From positions 310,001 through 374,000 of the forward strand of contig NZ_BDBI01000005.1 of NCBI RefSeq assembly GCF_001612905.1: a DNA stretch of 64,000 nucleotides, written 5' to 3'. The DNA is from Nocardia ignorata NBRC 108230. Lineage in GTDB: Bacteria > Actinomycetota > Actinomycetes > Mycobacteriales > Mycobacteriaceae. Made by a program: the position numbers and the translations under genes. The notes beneath the pieces were generated by a model. It saw only the letters and a list, made by a program, of their open reading frames with translations. It did not search any database and had not been told where the DNA came from. This document shows, piece by piece, positions 8,202 to 16,051 of the stretch; positions within the stretch are counted from its first letter, which is position 1; each line of letters begins with the position of its first letter.

Positions 8202-9691
8202 GCTAGCCACCTCTGTGCGGCACTACGCGAAAGTCCCGAGGTCGGCTCGATGCCATAACCGAGCGAAGCCGCGAACGCGGCGGGCTGCGCGCCACGGGCC
8301 CGGCGGAACTGCAATTTGGTCGCGCTGACTCGATCCTCGATATCGGCGCAGGCCGCTGCCAAGGTTTCCTCGTTGCGTGTCGTGGTCGTGACATACATGG
8401 TGAATCGGCCGAGTCCCGCGCCCATCGACTCCTCCTGTGCGGCCTTACGCGCGCGCACACGATCGTCGAATTCTCTCTGGGTCTCGTCCTTTTTCGTTTT
8501 GGTGTTCCAGAGTTGGCGGAGTTTGCCGCCCTGAATTTCACGTTCGACGATGTCGGCTGCGGCTGCGGCGCTGTAAGGTCGGTAGACCAACGAGAAACGC
8601 CGATAAAACTTTCCCGGACTGACCAGTTTGAGCAGGATATGGTGGCGCACAACGCTACTGGGCATTCCCTTGAGCACCCAGGTCACCGAATAGCCCGAGT
8701 CGTGGTAGTAGACATCCTTGGTGGTTTCGGCGCGCAGGGCGCTTGCGTCGGTCCAGACCAGCAGTTCGTCGTCATCGTCGGGGGTGTCGGACAGGAAGAT
8801 CCGGATGGCGGGGTCGACCGCGGCGCGGATGTTGCGTATCACCGACGCGGTGGACGCGCGGTCGGTCACCGTCGCCCCGGCCGCGGCGAGCGCGGACTCG
8901 ATGCGCGGCAGCCACCGCACCACCTCGGCCGCACCTTCGGACAGCGTCTTGGGCTGCGGCGATGCCTTGGATAGATCGAAGTTCACCGTGACCCGCATCT
9001 GAATGTCGGCGGTGGTCGAACGTGACTGGTTGACGGCCTTTTCCATGATCTTCTTGGCCAGCGCGGGCGCGTTTTTGCCGTCGCGCTCCATACGCGCGAG
9101 GGTGTAGGCGCGCTGGTCGACACCGCCGGTCGGCGACGATTCACACGTGAAAACGACCGAGGAGATGATCGGGGTGAACCCGAGATCGGCCAACCAGGCG
9201 CCGTAGTTGCGGACCCACGCGGTGGTGTCGGCGCTGTCGGCCAGGGTGATCCCGACCGGGGACACCCTCAGCACCGCCGACAGGATGCCGGTGCGTCGGT
9301 TCCAGATCAGGCACTGAGTGCCGCCGCGACCGTCTTCGACGGTCAACGGCATCAGCGGAGCCAACACACCGGGCATGTTCTCCCCGCGCGGCACCTCTTC
9401 GAGGACGTCGGCGGCGTAGGCGTCGCTGTTGTGGCGGTTGCCCCACCACGCCCGGACGTTCCAGATCAGATGTTCGACGACGGTGCGTCGCGAGTCGCCC
9501 ATCGGGACGATCGTCAGTGCCAGCACGGGGATGGCGATGAACAGGCCGATGAAGGCCGCGAACAGGTTGATGAATGTGGTGAAGGCCAATCCCACCACCG
9601 AGGCCAGGATGATGGCTGTGCCGCTGGTTCCCAGGCGGCCCAGCCCGTAGCCCTTGACTTCGCGGAATCCGCCGTAGCCGGTGTCGCTCAT
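8198..9691 (-). CDS. SCO6880-family T4SS protein
   Basis: A 497-aa protein of the SCO6880 family, found beside VirB4 in actinobacterial conjugation modules. Residues about 25-65 form a PrgI-like pair of TM helices (IILASVVGLAFTTFINLF, FIAIPVLALTIVPM). A large mixed soluble domain follows (GILSAVLRVSPVGITLADS and ERDGKNAPALAKKIM). The order PrgI/SCO6880, then VirB4 corresponds to the split N-terminal and ATPase parts of Gram-positive VirB3/VirB4 systems (known for the group). The first gene of this block is 73 bp after the TrbL-like gene. Confidence 0.88.
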   Translation of the reverse strand: MSDTGYGGFREVKGYGLGRLGTSGTAIILASVVGLAFTTFINLFAAFIGLFIAIPVLALTIVPMGDSRRTVVEHLIWNVRAWWGNRHNSDAYAADVLEEVPRGENMPGVLAPLMPLTVEDGRGGTQCLIWNRRTGILSAVLRVSPVGITLADSADTTAWVRNYGAWLADLGFTPIISSVVFTCESSPTGGVDQRAYTLARMERDGKNAPALAKKIMEKAVNQSRSTTADIQMRVTVNFDLSKASPQPKTLSEGAAEVVRWLPRIESALAAAGATVTDRASTASVIRNIRAAVDPAIRIFLSDTPDDDDELLVWTDASALRAETTKDVYYHDSGYSVTWVLKGMPSSVVRHHILLKLVSPGKFYRRFSLVYRPYSAAAAADIVEREIQGGKLRQLWNTKTKKDETQREFDDRVRARKAAQEESMGAGLGRFTMYVTTTTRNEETLAAACADIEDRVSATKLQFRRARGAQPAAFAASLGYGIEPTSGLSRSAAQRWLA

Positions 9692-9764
9692 TGTTTGTCC
9701 TTAACGTGTGCCGCCTGGCTCGCGGTGTATGGATGTGTCCTGATTGGGTGAGGTGTGTTGGCGC

Positions 9765-11417
9765 TCATCGGTGTTCGGGCCCGACGTCGTCACCGGTCAT
9801 CTCCGCGCCGACGTCGTCGGCGGCATTGGCGGCCGCACTGGCCGCTGAGAGCCCGGCTTGGATCGCCATGGAGACCCCGCCGGTGGCAGCTGCTCCTGCG
9901 GCGGCGGTGGAGCTACCGTCGGCCGCTGCGGCGCCACCAGCCTCAGTGCCACCGGCGACGTCGATGCCACTGCCGTCGCTGCCGCTCGGTGTGGTGGGTG
10001 TGCCGGAGGCATCGGGATTCTCGGGCTGCGGGCCTGGTCCGGCTTCGAGTTCGAGCCCGGAACTACCGGTGCCCAGCGCTTTGGGCGAGGACCCCGATTC
10101 CAACTGGGCCTGTCCACCACCAGAAGTCAGAGCGGAGGTGCCCCCGTTGCCCGGCGACGGGTCGGGCTCGCCGCCACCGGGGCCGGTCGCGGACATGAAG
10201 CTCGCGAATCCATCCCCACCCGAGGAAGAGCCCGAGCCGCTTCCACCCATGGCCGCAGCGGCGCCGAGCGCCCCGCCCGCCAGACCACCGACCGCGAGGC
10301 CGAGCGCGCCGGAGCCGCCGCTGACGTGCATGCCCATGAAGTCGAAAAACTTCAGCATCGCGGGCAAGGCGATCACCGCGAGCGCGATCACCATCAAGCC
10401 GGTGACCAAGGTGGTCAGCGATTGCTCCTGACCGATGAGCTGAAAACCGAGGGAGTAGATGAACGCCGCCATCGGCTTGTAGAGCACCAGCGCCACGCAC
10501 GTGGCGGCGATGCGGGGGAACCACTGCCGCCCCCACGTGGTGAGCTGTCCCGCAGCAGCGAACAGAATCATGTTGTGCAGCACGACGATTCCGGCCTGGC
10601 GGATAAAACCCATCACCCACTGGATCGCGCCGAGCAAGAACGCGACGATACCCAGCAGCAGCACACCGCCCGGGTTGCCGATGGTCGAGGTGCCCAGCAT
10701 GGCTTGGACTCGTTGGCCGAACTGGTTGGCGTCGGTGTCGATGATCTGGTGAGCGAAGTCGTCTCCGGCGTGGATCGCGCCGGAGAGCACGATCAACGCC
10801 ATCGAGGAAATGACGATGTATTTCACTCCGCCGAGCAGGATCTGCGCGCCTGGCTCGGTGCGGCGGGTCACCATCATCACCATGGCGCCGCTGAGGACCC
10901 CGGCCATCATGATGAAGAACACGACTTTCTGGACCGGTGCCTTGTCCGCCATCACACCCGCATAGGACAGGCTGATCGAGTCGGTACCGATCCACCAGGT
11001 CATCGACTCGACCAGCAGGTCACCGCTGAACTTTCCGATGGATTCAGCAGCCTTACCGAACGCCGAGTCCACCGCCTTGCCGACCGTGTTGTCGGCGACC
11101 CTGCCCGGGTTCAGGTCGATCGTGGTTTGTGTTGCGCCGTTGTTGATTTGAGCTCGGAACGCGGTGTCGTCGTTCGAGTAGAGGTAACCGGTGTCGGGTT
11201 TGTTCTCGCACCCAGGGAACTGGGGGTGCTGCGAGCACCAGATCACGCCGTCGGCGTCGCGCCAGCTCTTCTGCTCAGAGCTGAGTTCGGAGAGTTTCTG
11301 TGGCATGCCCGGTGGTGGCGGCTCGGCCGAGACCAATGCCGCTGGGCCCATCATCAGCGCCAGCAGCATTCCCACTAGCGCTATGGGCCGCAGAATCGAC
11401 CAGGTGTTCGTGCTCAT
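9765..11417 (-). CDS. TrbL/VirB6-like channel protein
   Basis: A 550-aa polytopic membrane protein likely to form part of the inner-membrane transfer channel. A signal peptide ends near VSAEPPPP (about residue 31). The extracellular segment has Cys pair CSQHPQFPGC. From about 155 to 370 there are six or so TM helices, including VVFFIMMAGVLSGAMVMMV and LVTGLMVIALAVIALPAML. Residues 370-550 are low-complexity Gly/Ser/Ala/Pro. This architecture is that of TrbL/VirB6 proteins of Gram-positive T4SS. The ATG overlaps the stop of the preceding gene by ATGA. Confidence 0.82.
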   Translation of the reverse strand: MSTNTWSILRPIALVGMLLALMMGPAALVSAEPPPPGMPQKLSELSSEQKSWRDADGVIWCSQHPQFPGCENKPDTGYLYSNDDTAFRAQINNGATQTTIDLNPGRVADNTVGKAVDSAFGKAAESIGKFSGDLLVESMTWWIGTDSISLSYAGVMADKAPVQKVVFFIMMAGVLSGAMVMMVTRRTEPGAQILLGGVKYIVISSMALIVLSGAIHAGDDFAHQIIDTDANQFGQRVQAMLGTSTIGNPGGVLLLGIVAFLLGAIQWVMGFIRQAGIVVLHNMILFAAAGQLTTWGRQWFPRIAATCVALVLYKPMAAFIYSLGFQLIGQEQSLTTLVTGLMVIALAVIALPAMLKFFDFMGMHVSGGSGALGLAVGGLAGGALGAAAAMGGSGSGSSSGGDGFASFMSATGPGGGEPDPSPGNGGTSALTSGGGQAQLESGSSPKALGTGSSGLELEAGPGPQPENPDASGTPTTPSGSDGSGIDVAGGTEAGGAAAADGSSTAAAGAAATGGVSMAIQAGLSAASAAANAADDVGAEMTGDDVGPEHR

Positions 11418-12103
11418 CGCCCTGCCCTGTCATGGAAGGTCGTGAACCCTGTCAGGCCCGTCGAGTTCGGCAGTTCGGGGAGGCCCGAATCGACCTGGTA
11501 GACCCAGTCGTTGCCGTCCCAGAGCGTGGCGCGGCGCACGAAGTCGTAACCACCCTTGTTGGACGGCACTGCGAAGTAGATCCGCGCGAACATCGGTGTG
11601 TAGGTGGCGAATTGGAAGGCGACCGGCTGACGGAAGGCTGCTTCGAACTCTTCGGCGGACAGGTTGCGGGTCTGGGTGACCGCGTTGCGTACCTGCTGTT
11701 GCTGGCCGAGGTCGGCGCGCACCTGGGTACCGAGCAACTGCTCGTAGCGGGCGTCGGTCTGAACCCGTGCCGCGATCTGCCACGCTGCGACGAGCGCGCC
11801 CTGCGGAGTGTGGGTGTAGCCGTGGGCGCGCGGCCCATCGACCTGGGTGGGCCCGTCCGCGCCGAAGGGCAGACGGACGCCGTTGATCAACTTCCAGTCC
11901 AGCTCGCGTGGCGGCGTCGTGACGGTGACTGCGTCTGGCGAGGGGGGTGTCGCGAAATCGTTTGGCTGGTCGCGTATTACGGCGACCGCGATGATTCCGG
12001 CGACTGCGCCCAGTACGGCGGTGACGGCCACCGGCAACCAGCGCCACAGTGGTCGTGGGTCGCGGGGTGCGGGGTGTTCGGCAAATTCTCGGGTGGTGAA
12101 CAT
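11414..12103 (-). CDS. Membrane-anchored transfer protein, copy A
   Basis: A 229-aa protein with an N-terminal cytoplasmic tail, one TM helix (about residues 21-45) and an external domain. The signature GYTHTPQGALVAAWQIAAR and a C-terminal stretch (ATLWDGNDWVYQVDSG) are shared with the gene directly upstream. The size and topology resemble VirB8/TcpC-type NTF2-fold components of the channel, and I believe the family is annotated DUF8175, but that name is from memory. Start ATG at 12103 follows AAGGAAAA. Confidence 0.75.
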   Translation of the reverse strand: MFTTREFAEHPAPRDPRPLWRWLPVAVTAVLGAVAGIIAVAVIRDQPNDFATPPSPDAVTVTTPPRELDWKLINGVRLPFGADGPTQVDGPRAHGYTHTPQGALVAAWQIAARVQTDARYEQLLGTQVRADLGQQQQVRNAVTQTRNLSAEEFEAAFRQPVAFQFATYTPMFARIYFAVPSNKGGYDFVRRATLWDGNDWVYQVDSGLPELPNSTGLTGFTTFHDRAGR

Positions 12104-12117
12104 CAGAGTTTTCCTTG

Positions 12118-12870
12118 CTACAGCGGGGTGAATCCGGTCAGGTCTGCCGTTTCTGGCAGCGCCGGGGCGCTCAGCTCGTTGCTGTAGCGCCAATCGCCGT
12201 CGCGCCACACCACCGCTTGACGGGTGATCCGGAAGGAACCGGAGGCGCGGGGGTAGGCGTAATAGATCGTTGCGGCGTCGCCGGTGTAGTCGCCGACCTT
12301 GAAGCCGGCGGGCTGCACAGTGCTGGCCTGCACGGCGGCCGGGTCCAGCCGAGGCTGGCTGATACGGGCGGTGAGGATCTGGTGACGGTCGGCGGGTGAG
12401 ACCGCGGCCTGAATGTCGAGGACGCGGGCGAAATCGGGGGAATAGAGCAGTCGCATGCCGATCTGCAGTGCCGCGACGGTCGCGCCTTGCGGGGTATGGG
12501 CGTAACCGGTCGTGACCGCCCCGTCGATGTGGGAGGGCCCATCCGAGCCGGTGAAGGGCAGTGGCACGCCGTCGACGCGCTGCCAAGAAAGCCCCTGGGG
12601 CGCGGCAGTCAGCCAGGCCGGGTCGGCAGGGGAGCGGGTGACCGGGATCTGGGGGACCAGCGAACCCTTCGCGGCGGTCGTCACCACAGGCGTCGCGGCT
12701 GTTGCGATTGCGTCGCCTGGGGCATCGGTCTCGCCGTGGAAGCCCACACCGACAAGGGCGAGCGCGCCGACAACGGCGAGTGCCGCCGCGCTGACCGACC
12801 CGATCAGATACGCGCGGCGCGCTTTCGCCAGGCCAGTGGTGTCGCGGAACTCGGAGGTAGTCAATGACAT
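12118..12870 (-). CDS. Membrane-anchored transfer protein, copy B
   Basis: A 250-aa paralogue of the next gene. One TM helix lies at about 20-43 (LIGSVSAAALAVVGALALVG), followed by an external domain carrying TGYAHTPQGATVAALQIGMR and VVWRDGDWRYSNELS at positions equivalent to copy A. Both end in a short Leu-Thr-Gly-Phe-Thr motif. Two diverged copies in tandem suggest that they form a hetero-oligomer in the channel (inference). The ATG at 12870 has a weak AAAGAGA upstream and is 16 bp from the pilin-like gene. Confidence 0.75.
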   Translation of the reverse strand: MSLTTSEFRDTTGLAKARRAYLIGSVSAAALAVVGALALVGVGFHGETDAPGDAIATAATPVVTTAAKGSLVPQIPVTRSPADPAWLTAAPQGLSWQRVDGVPLPFTGSDGPSHIDGAVTTGYAHTPQGATVAALQIGMRLLYSPDFARVLDIQAAVSPADRHQILTARISQPRLDPAAVQASTVQPAGFKVGDYTGDAATIYYAYPRASGSFRITRQAVVWRDGDWRYSNELSAPALPETADLTGFTPL

Positions 12871-12886
12871 TGGTGTTCGATCTCTT

Positions 12887-13333
12887 TCACAGAAATGCGT
12901 TGATGACGGTGTAGGCCGACCCGGACAGCACGGTGGCGACGAGGACGACCGGCAGCGAGTGCAGGGCCTTCTTTGCTTGCTCGGAGCGCCCGCGAATCCC
13001 CACCATCAGCACCGCGGCGGTGATCAGCACGCCGCCGACCGCGCAGGCGAGCGCGAGGGTGCGCATCCAGCCGAGCGAGTCAGCGATGAAGGAATCCAGG
13101 TCCTCGGGAGCGTCGGCGGGATCTCCACCGAACCGGTCCCATCGCACGCCGCCGGTGGTGGGGTCACGGATGGGAATTTGCTCTCCGGTGCCGCCGCCAC
13201 CCGGACTCTGGGGACTGAGCTGCTGACTGGTCGGCGGGGCCGGTGCGGTCGTCGGCGGCTGAGCGTGTACGACTCCGACACCCACAGCGGTCAGGGTCGC
13301 GGTGAGCGCGAACACCCAGAGCGCCCGTTTCAC
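12887..13333 (-). CDS. Pilin-like two-TM protein with signal peptide
   Basis: A 148-aa exported protein. A signal peptide ends at VVHAQPP (about 25), followed by a Pro/Gly/Gln-rich stretch (26-60). The C-terminal 75 residues form two TM helices joined by a basic loop, VGIRGRSEQAKKALHSLP. This helix-loop-helix arrangement is that of VirB2/TrbC-type pilins. The same loop (VGLRGRSDAAKNALGHLP) is present in the neighbouring protein. GTG at 13333 overlaps the stop of that gene (GTGA). Confidence 0.75.
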   Translation of the reverse strand: MKRALWVFALTATLTAVGVGVVHAQPPTTAPAPPTSQQLSPQSPGGGGTGEQIPIRDPTTGGVRWDRFGGDPADAPEDLDSFIADSLGWMRTLALACAVGGVLITAAVLMVGIRGRSEQAKKALHSLPVVLVATVLSGSAYTVINAFL

Positions 13334-13617
13334 CGAAACGCCTCGATTATTCCGCCCGCGCCGCCGGTGATGACGATGCCGAGGATGACCATCGGCAGGT
13401 GCCCGAGAGCGTTCTTGGCGGCGTCGCTGCGACCGCGCAGGCCGACGAATAACATTCCGGCCACCGCAAGCAGTCCAGCGAAAGCCAGTGCGTAGCAGAG
13501 GGATTTGGCGTAGCCGAGCGTGTCGTTGACGCGATTGCCCAATTCGCCGGGCAGTTCCTTCGCGGGCGGATTGGGGACTTGCGCCAACCAGTCGGCGGCC
13601 ATTAGCAATGTGGACAT
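13330..13617 (-). CDS. Pilin-like two-TM protein, short form
   Basis: A 95-aa protein with two TM helices around the basic loop FVGLRGRSDAAKNALGHLP. It is a paralogue of the protein encoded next, without its signal peptide and Pro/Gly-rich domain. A role as a VirB2/TrbC-type channel or pilus subunit is inferred from the topology and T4SS context. I prefer ATG at 13617, which has AAGGAAAT ideally placed; the open frame continues 27 bp upstream. Confidence 0.75.
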   Translation of the reverse strand: MSTLLMAADWLAQVPNPPAKELPGELGNRVNDTLGYAKSLCYALAFAGLLAVAGMLFVGLRGRSDAAKNALGHLPMVILGIVITGGAGGIIEAFR

Positions 13618-13640
13618 GGGGATTTCCTTCTCGTGATCGA

Positions 13641-14183
13641 TCAAGTCACCCGCAGGACGGGACGCTCGTGCTCGTCCTCGTCGATGGGTTCCGTCTCGGA
13701 TGTGGCTGTGGTGGTGGGGGTTTCGCGATCAATGGCGGTGCGCACCGCCTGAGCCAGCTCGTCGCGGACCTTGCGGGCGGGTTCGGCCCACCGATAGGTC
13801 TTGCGGTCGGCATCGAAGACGCCGGTGGACAGCAGGTCCCACGGGTTGTCACTGGCGGCCAGCGGTGACAACCAGCCGAGCCGCAGCACCGGGGTATCGA
13901 GGTTGGTGGCGGCCATCTTCAGTCGGCGCTGGACAACGGAGGGCCAGCGCGCCTCGCTGTCGGCGACGACGACCAGGACCGGGCGCGTGAGCATCTGCTG
14001 GGCGGTGGCGATGGCCCAACTGACCGCGACGGCGGTCGCGCGGGTTACCAGGACGTCGACGGCCTGGGTGCCGTTGGCTTCGATGACGCCGACGTCGATG
14101 CCGTCGAGCAGATGTGCCACCGTGGTCGTGCCGACGCCACCGGCGATTCCGCCGATCACCGGTCGCCGCGGTCGCGCGCTCAT
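13641..14183 (-). CDS. ParA/MinD-like P-loop protein, Walker Lys missing
   Basis: A 180-aa soluble protein. It begins with a P-loop of the ParA/MinD type, GGIAGGVGTTTVAHLL, but the invariant lysine of GK[ST] is replaced by Thr. The next strands (VGVIEANG, PVLVVVADSE) follow the Rossmann-like order of that family. The C-terminal 30 residues are acidic. Such proteins accompany secretion and conjugation systems. Nucleotide binding is uncertain given the missing lysine. ATG at 14183 overlaps the lipoprotein gene stop (ATGA). Confidence 0.65.
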   Translation of the reverse strand: MSARPRRPVIGGIAGGVGTTTVAHLLDGIDVGVIEANGTQAVDVLVTRATAVAVSWAIATAQQMLTRPVLVVVADSEARWPSVVQRRLKMAATNLDTPVLRLGWLSPLAASDNPWDLLSTGVFDADRKTYRWAEPARKVRDELAQAVRTAIDRETPTTTATSETEPIDEDEHERPVLRVT

Positions 14184-14815
14184 CGCGCGACCATCTGGGA
14201 CACACGCCAACCGGCGCCGACCTTGACCAGCGCTAGCCCGACCACCAAGTGACGCTCCGGCAGGGGCCCGTTCGCCGTGCTCACCCTCTGGGTGACCTCG
14301 AGTAATCGCGTCGCGGAGTTCGCGGTGTCGGCGGGAGCGCCGGCCTCCGCGCCGGGGCGTACGCCGTCAGCGGGCACGCGCAGTACCGCTGAACGTGCGG
14401 TCAGGTCGAGCCAGTCCGCTCCCGGGCCAGATATCGGTAGATAGTCGCGCAGCAGCTGTGTGAGCCGGGGTTCGAGCAACGGGGCCGCGCGCAGCTTGGC
14501 GTCGTGCGGGGACAGATCGTGGGTGGTGTCCCACCCATACCAGATCCGCGCCACGGCGACCGCGACCGCATCGATGTCGGAGCCTTCGACCGGTCCGACC
14601 TCGACGGGAAGTGAGGTCGGAACCGCCAGCGGTGTCGAGGGCGGCGTCACCGGAACTCGCGAAGTGGTTTCGGTCGGGGTCGCGACCGGGGTCGTCGGTG
14701 TCGGGGTGGTTGTAGGCGCGTTGTGGTTCGCCTGGCCCGTGGAGCATGCCGCCACTGCCAGCGCCGCCCCGGCCAATGCGACCGCCTGCATCGTCCAAGT
14801 AGTTTTCGGCATCAT
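14180..14815 (-). CDS. Conjugation-associated lipoprotein
   Basis: A 211-aa lipoprotein. The lipobox is ALAVAACS (Cys24), followed by a Thr/Pro-rich linker to about residue 70. The C-terminal domain (about 78-211) has a helix with RIWYGWDTTHDLSPHDA and ends with VGLALVKVGAGWRVSQM, a pattern common to NTF2-like domains of Gram-positive transfer lipoproteins. It is coupled by ATGA to both neighbours, between the wall hydrolase and the P-loop protein, which places it in assembly of the transfer apparatus. No specific family is claimed. Confidence 0.65.
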   Translation of the reverse strand: MMPKTTWTMQAVALAGAALAVAACSTGQANHNAPTTTPTPTTPVATPTETTSRVPVTPPSTPLAVPTSLPVEVGPVEGSDIDAVAVAVARIWYGWDTTHDLSPHDAKLRAAPLLEPRLTQLLRDYLPISGPGADWLDLTARSAVLRVPADGVRPGAEAGAPADTANSATRLLEVTQRVSTANGPLPERHLVVGLALVKVGAGWRVSQMVAR

Positions 14816-15885
14816 TGTCTTTGGATTCCTGCTCCGAATCGTCTGATTTCGATTCCTGGCCCCAAATTCGATAAGGGGGAGATTTTCACCTGATCACCTG
14901 ATTGGGGGGCTTCGACCATTTGTCCGCCGCCGAGGGCGATGGCGACATGTTGCGGATTTCCGCCGCTCGGAAAAACGATGTCTCCCGGCTGGATTTCGTC
15001 CTCGTTCACAGGGTGACCGCGTGTGTCATTGAGGATGGAGGTGGTGTAGTGGGGAAGTTGAATAGATTTGCCGCTCGCCTGCCCCACGGCGTACAGAACA
15101 AGTCCCGAGCAGTCGAAGCCGACTTTCTCGTAGTCGCCGAAGGAATCGGCGACACCGCCGTCACGAATTCCCTGTGACGGCCCGTCGAGAGTGCCGCCGC
15201 CCCACGCATACGGCGTTCCTTGCCAGCACAGTGCCGCTGCAGCCACGTTCGTGCCGAAGACTGCGCCGGGGCGGAACTGACTGCAATGGGTGAGTTCGAC
15301 GGTGCCGAGCTGGGTGTATTTCGCCAGCTTGGCTTTGACCCCAGGCGCGTAGCCCTCGGTCTCCCCATTGACGATCTGGGGCCCGCCAGCGGATATCACA
15401 CAGCCGTATCCGCAGTTGTAGGCGGCGAGCACGATGTCGATCAGGTCGCCCTTGATCCGTCCGCTGGCCAGGTCCTGCTTGGCCCGCGCGACGGTGTCGC
15501 AGTCGAACTTCGCCTGCGCCATGATCGCGTCGGCCGGATCGAAGGCAGAGATCACGCCGTTGCCGTCGGCATCGACGCCATAGGACGGCCAGGTGTAGGG
15601 CATGAACTGCGACAGGCCCTGGGCGCCGGCCGGGGAGACCGCGTTGGGGTTCCAGCCCGATTCCTGCTCGATCTGGGCGGCGATGAGCGGGGCCGAGATC
15701 TCCTCGCACAGAGTGCCCGCCCGGATGACCCACGCCTCGAATTCGGGTGGAACAGTGCCAGTCGCAAGTTTTCCTTGAGCGAAACTCGGATTGTCCCGGT
15801 CGCTGTCGATGAAGATCGCGACAACCAGCACCGGAATCATGACGAGCGCCATCAAGAGCGCTACCAATTTCGATACTGATTTCAT
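14812..15885 (-). CDS. SLT-NlpC/P60 bifunctional wall hydrolase, VirB1-like
   Basis: A 357-aa membrane-anchored enzyme expected to open peptidoglycan for the transfer channel. One TM helix spans residues 7-27. The SLT transglycosylase domain (about 50-180) shows QIEQESGWNPNAVSP with catalytic Glu75, GAQGLSQFMPYTW and AAYNCGYG. The NlpC/P60 peptidase domain (about 225-357) shows YAWGGG, the nucleophile in GFDCSGLVLYA, and the His in NPQHVAIALG. This pairing is usual for Gram-positive T4SS hydrolases. ATG at 15885 has AAGGAGGTG upstream, the best RBS in the operon. Two hairpins separate it from the cutinase gene. Confidence 0.9.
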   Translation of the reverse strand: MKSVSKLVALLMALVMIPVLVVAIFIDSDRDNPSFAQGKLATGTVPPEFEAWVIRAGTLCEEISAPLIAAQIEQESGWNPNAVSPAGAQGLSQFMPYTWPSYGVDADGNGVISAFDPADAIMAQAKFDCDTVARAKQDLASGRIKGDLIDIVLAAYNCGYGCVISAGGPQIVNGETEGYAPGVKAKLAKYTQLGTVELTHCSQFRPGAVFGTNVAAAALCWQGTPYAWGGGTLDGPSQGIRDGGVADSFGDYEKVGFDCSGLVLYAVGQASGKSIQLPHYTTSILNDTRGHPVNEDEIQPGDIVFPSGGNPQHVAIALGGGQMVEAPQSGDQVKISPLSNLGPGIEIRRFGAGIQRQ

Positions 15886-15920
15886 CGCGATACACCTCCT
15901 TGGGCATGTTTCGTGAAAGG

Positions 15921-15941
15921 CCGTATTCACTGGGAATACGG
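15921..15941 (-). other. Hairpin in the 5' UTR of the wall hydrolase gene
   Basis: The arms CCGTATTC (15921-15928) and GAATACGG (15934-15941) pair perfectly with a 5-nt loop. It sits between the terminator at 16001-16032 and the RBS of the SLT-NlpC gene and may affect stability or initiation of the downstream part of the operon. Confidence 0.4.
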
Positions 15942-16000
15942 TAAAGTGGTATTTGTTCGGCATCAGGCGCCGAGAGAATTGCGGTCGCTACGTTCTTTCA

Positions 16001-16032
16001 CTTACGCCCGGCGCGCTGACGCCGGGCGTAAG
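16001..16032 (-). terminator. Strong intra-operon hairpin
   Basis: The arms CTTACGCCCGGCG (16001-16013) and CGCCGGGCGTAAG (16020-16032) pair perfectly over 13 bp with a 6-nt loop. It lies 20 bp after the cutinase stop and inside the transfer operon, so it probably reduces readthrough into the core T4SS genes, or closes a separate upstream transcript. Confidence 0.65.
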
Positions 16033-16051
16033 CAGAAAGGAGGTCACAGAA

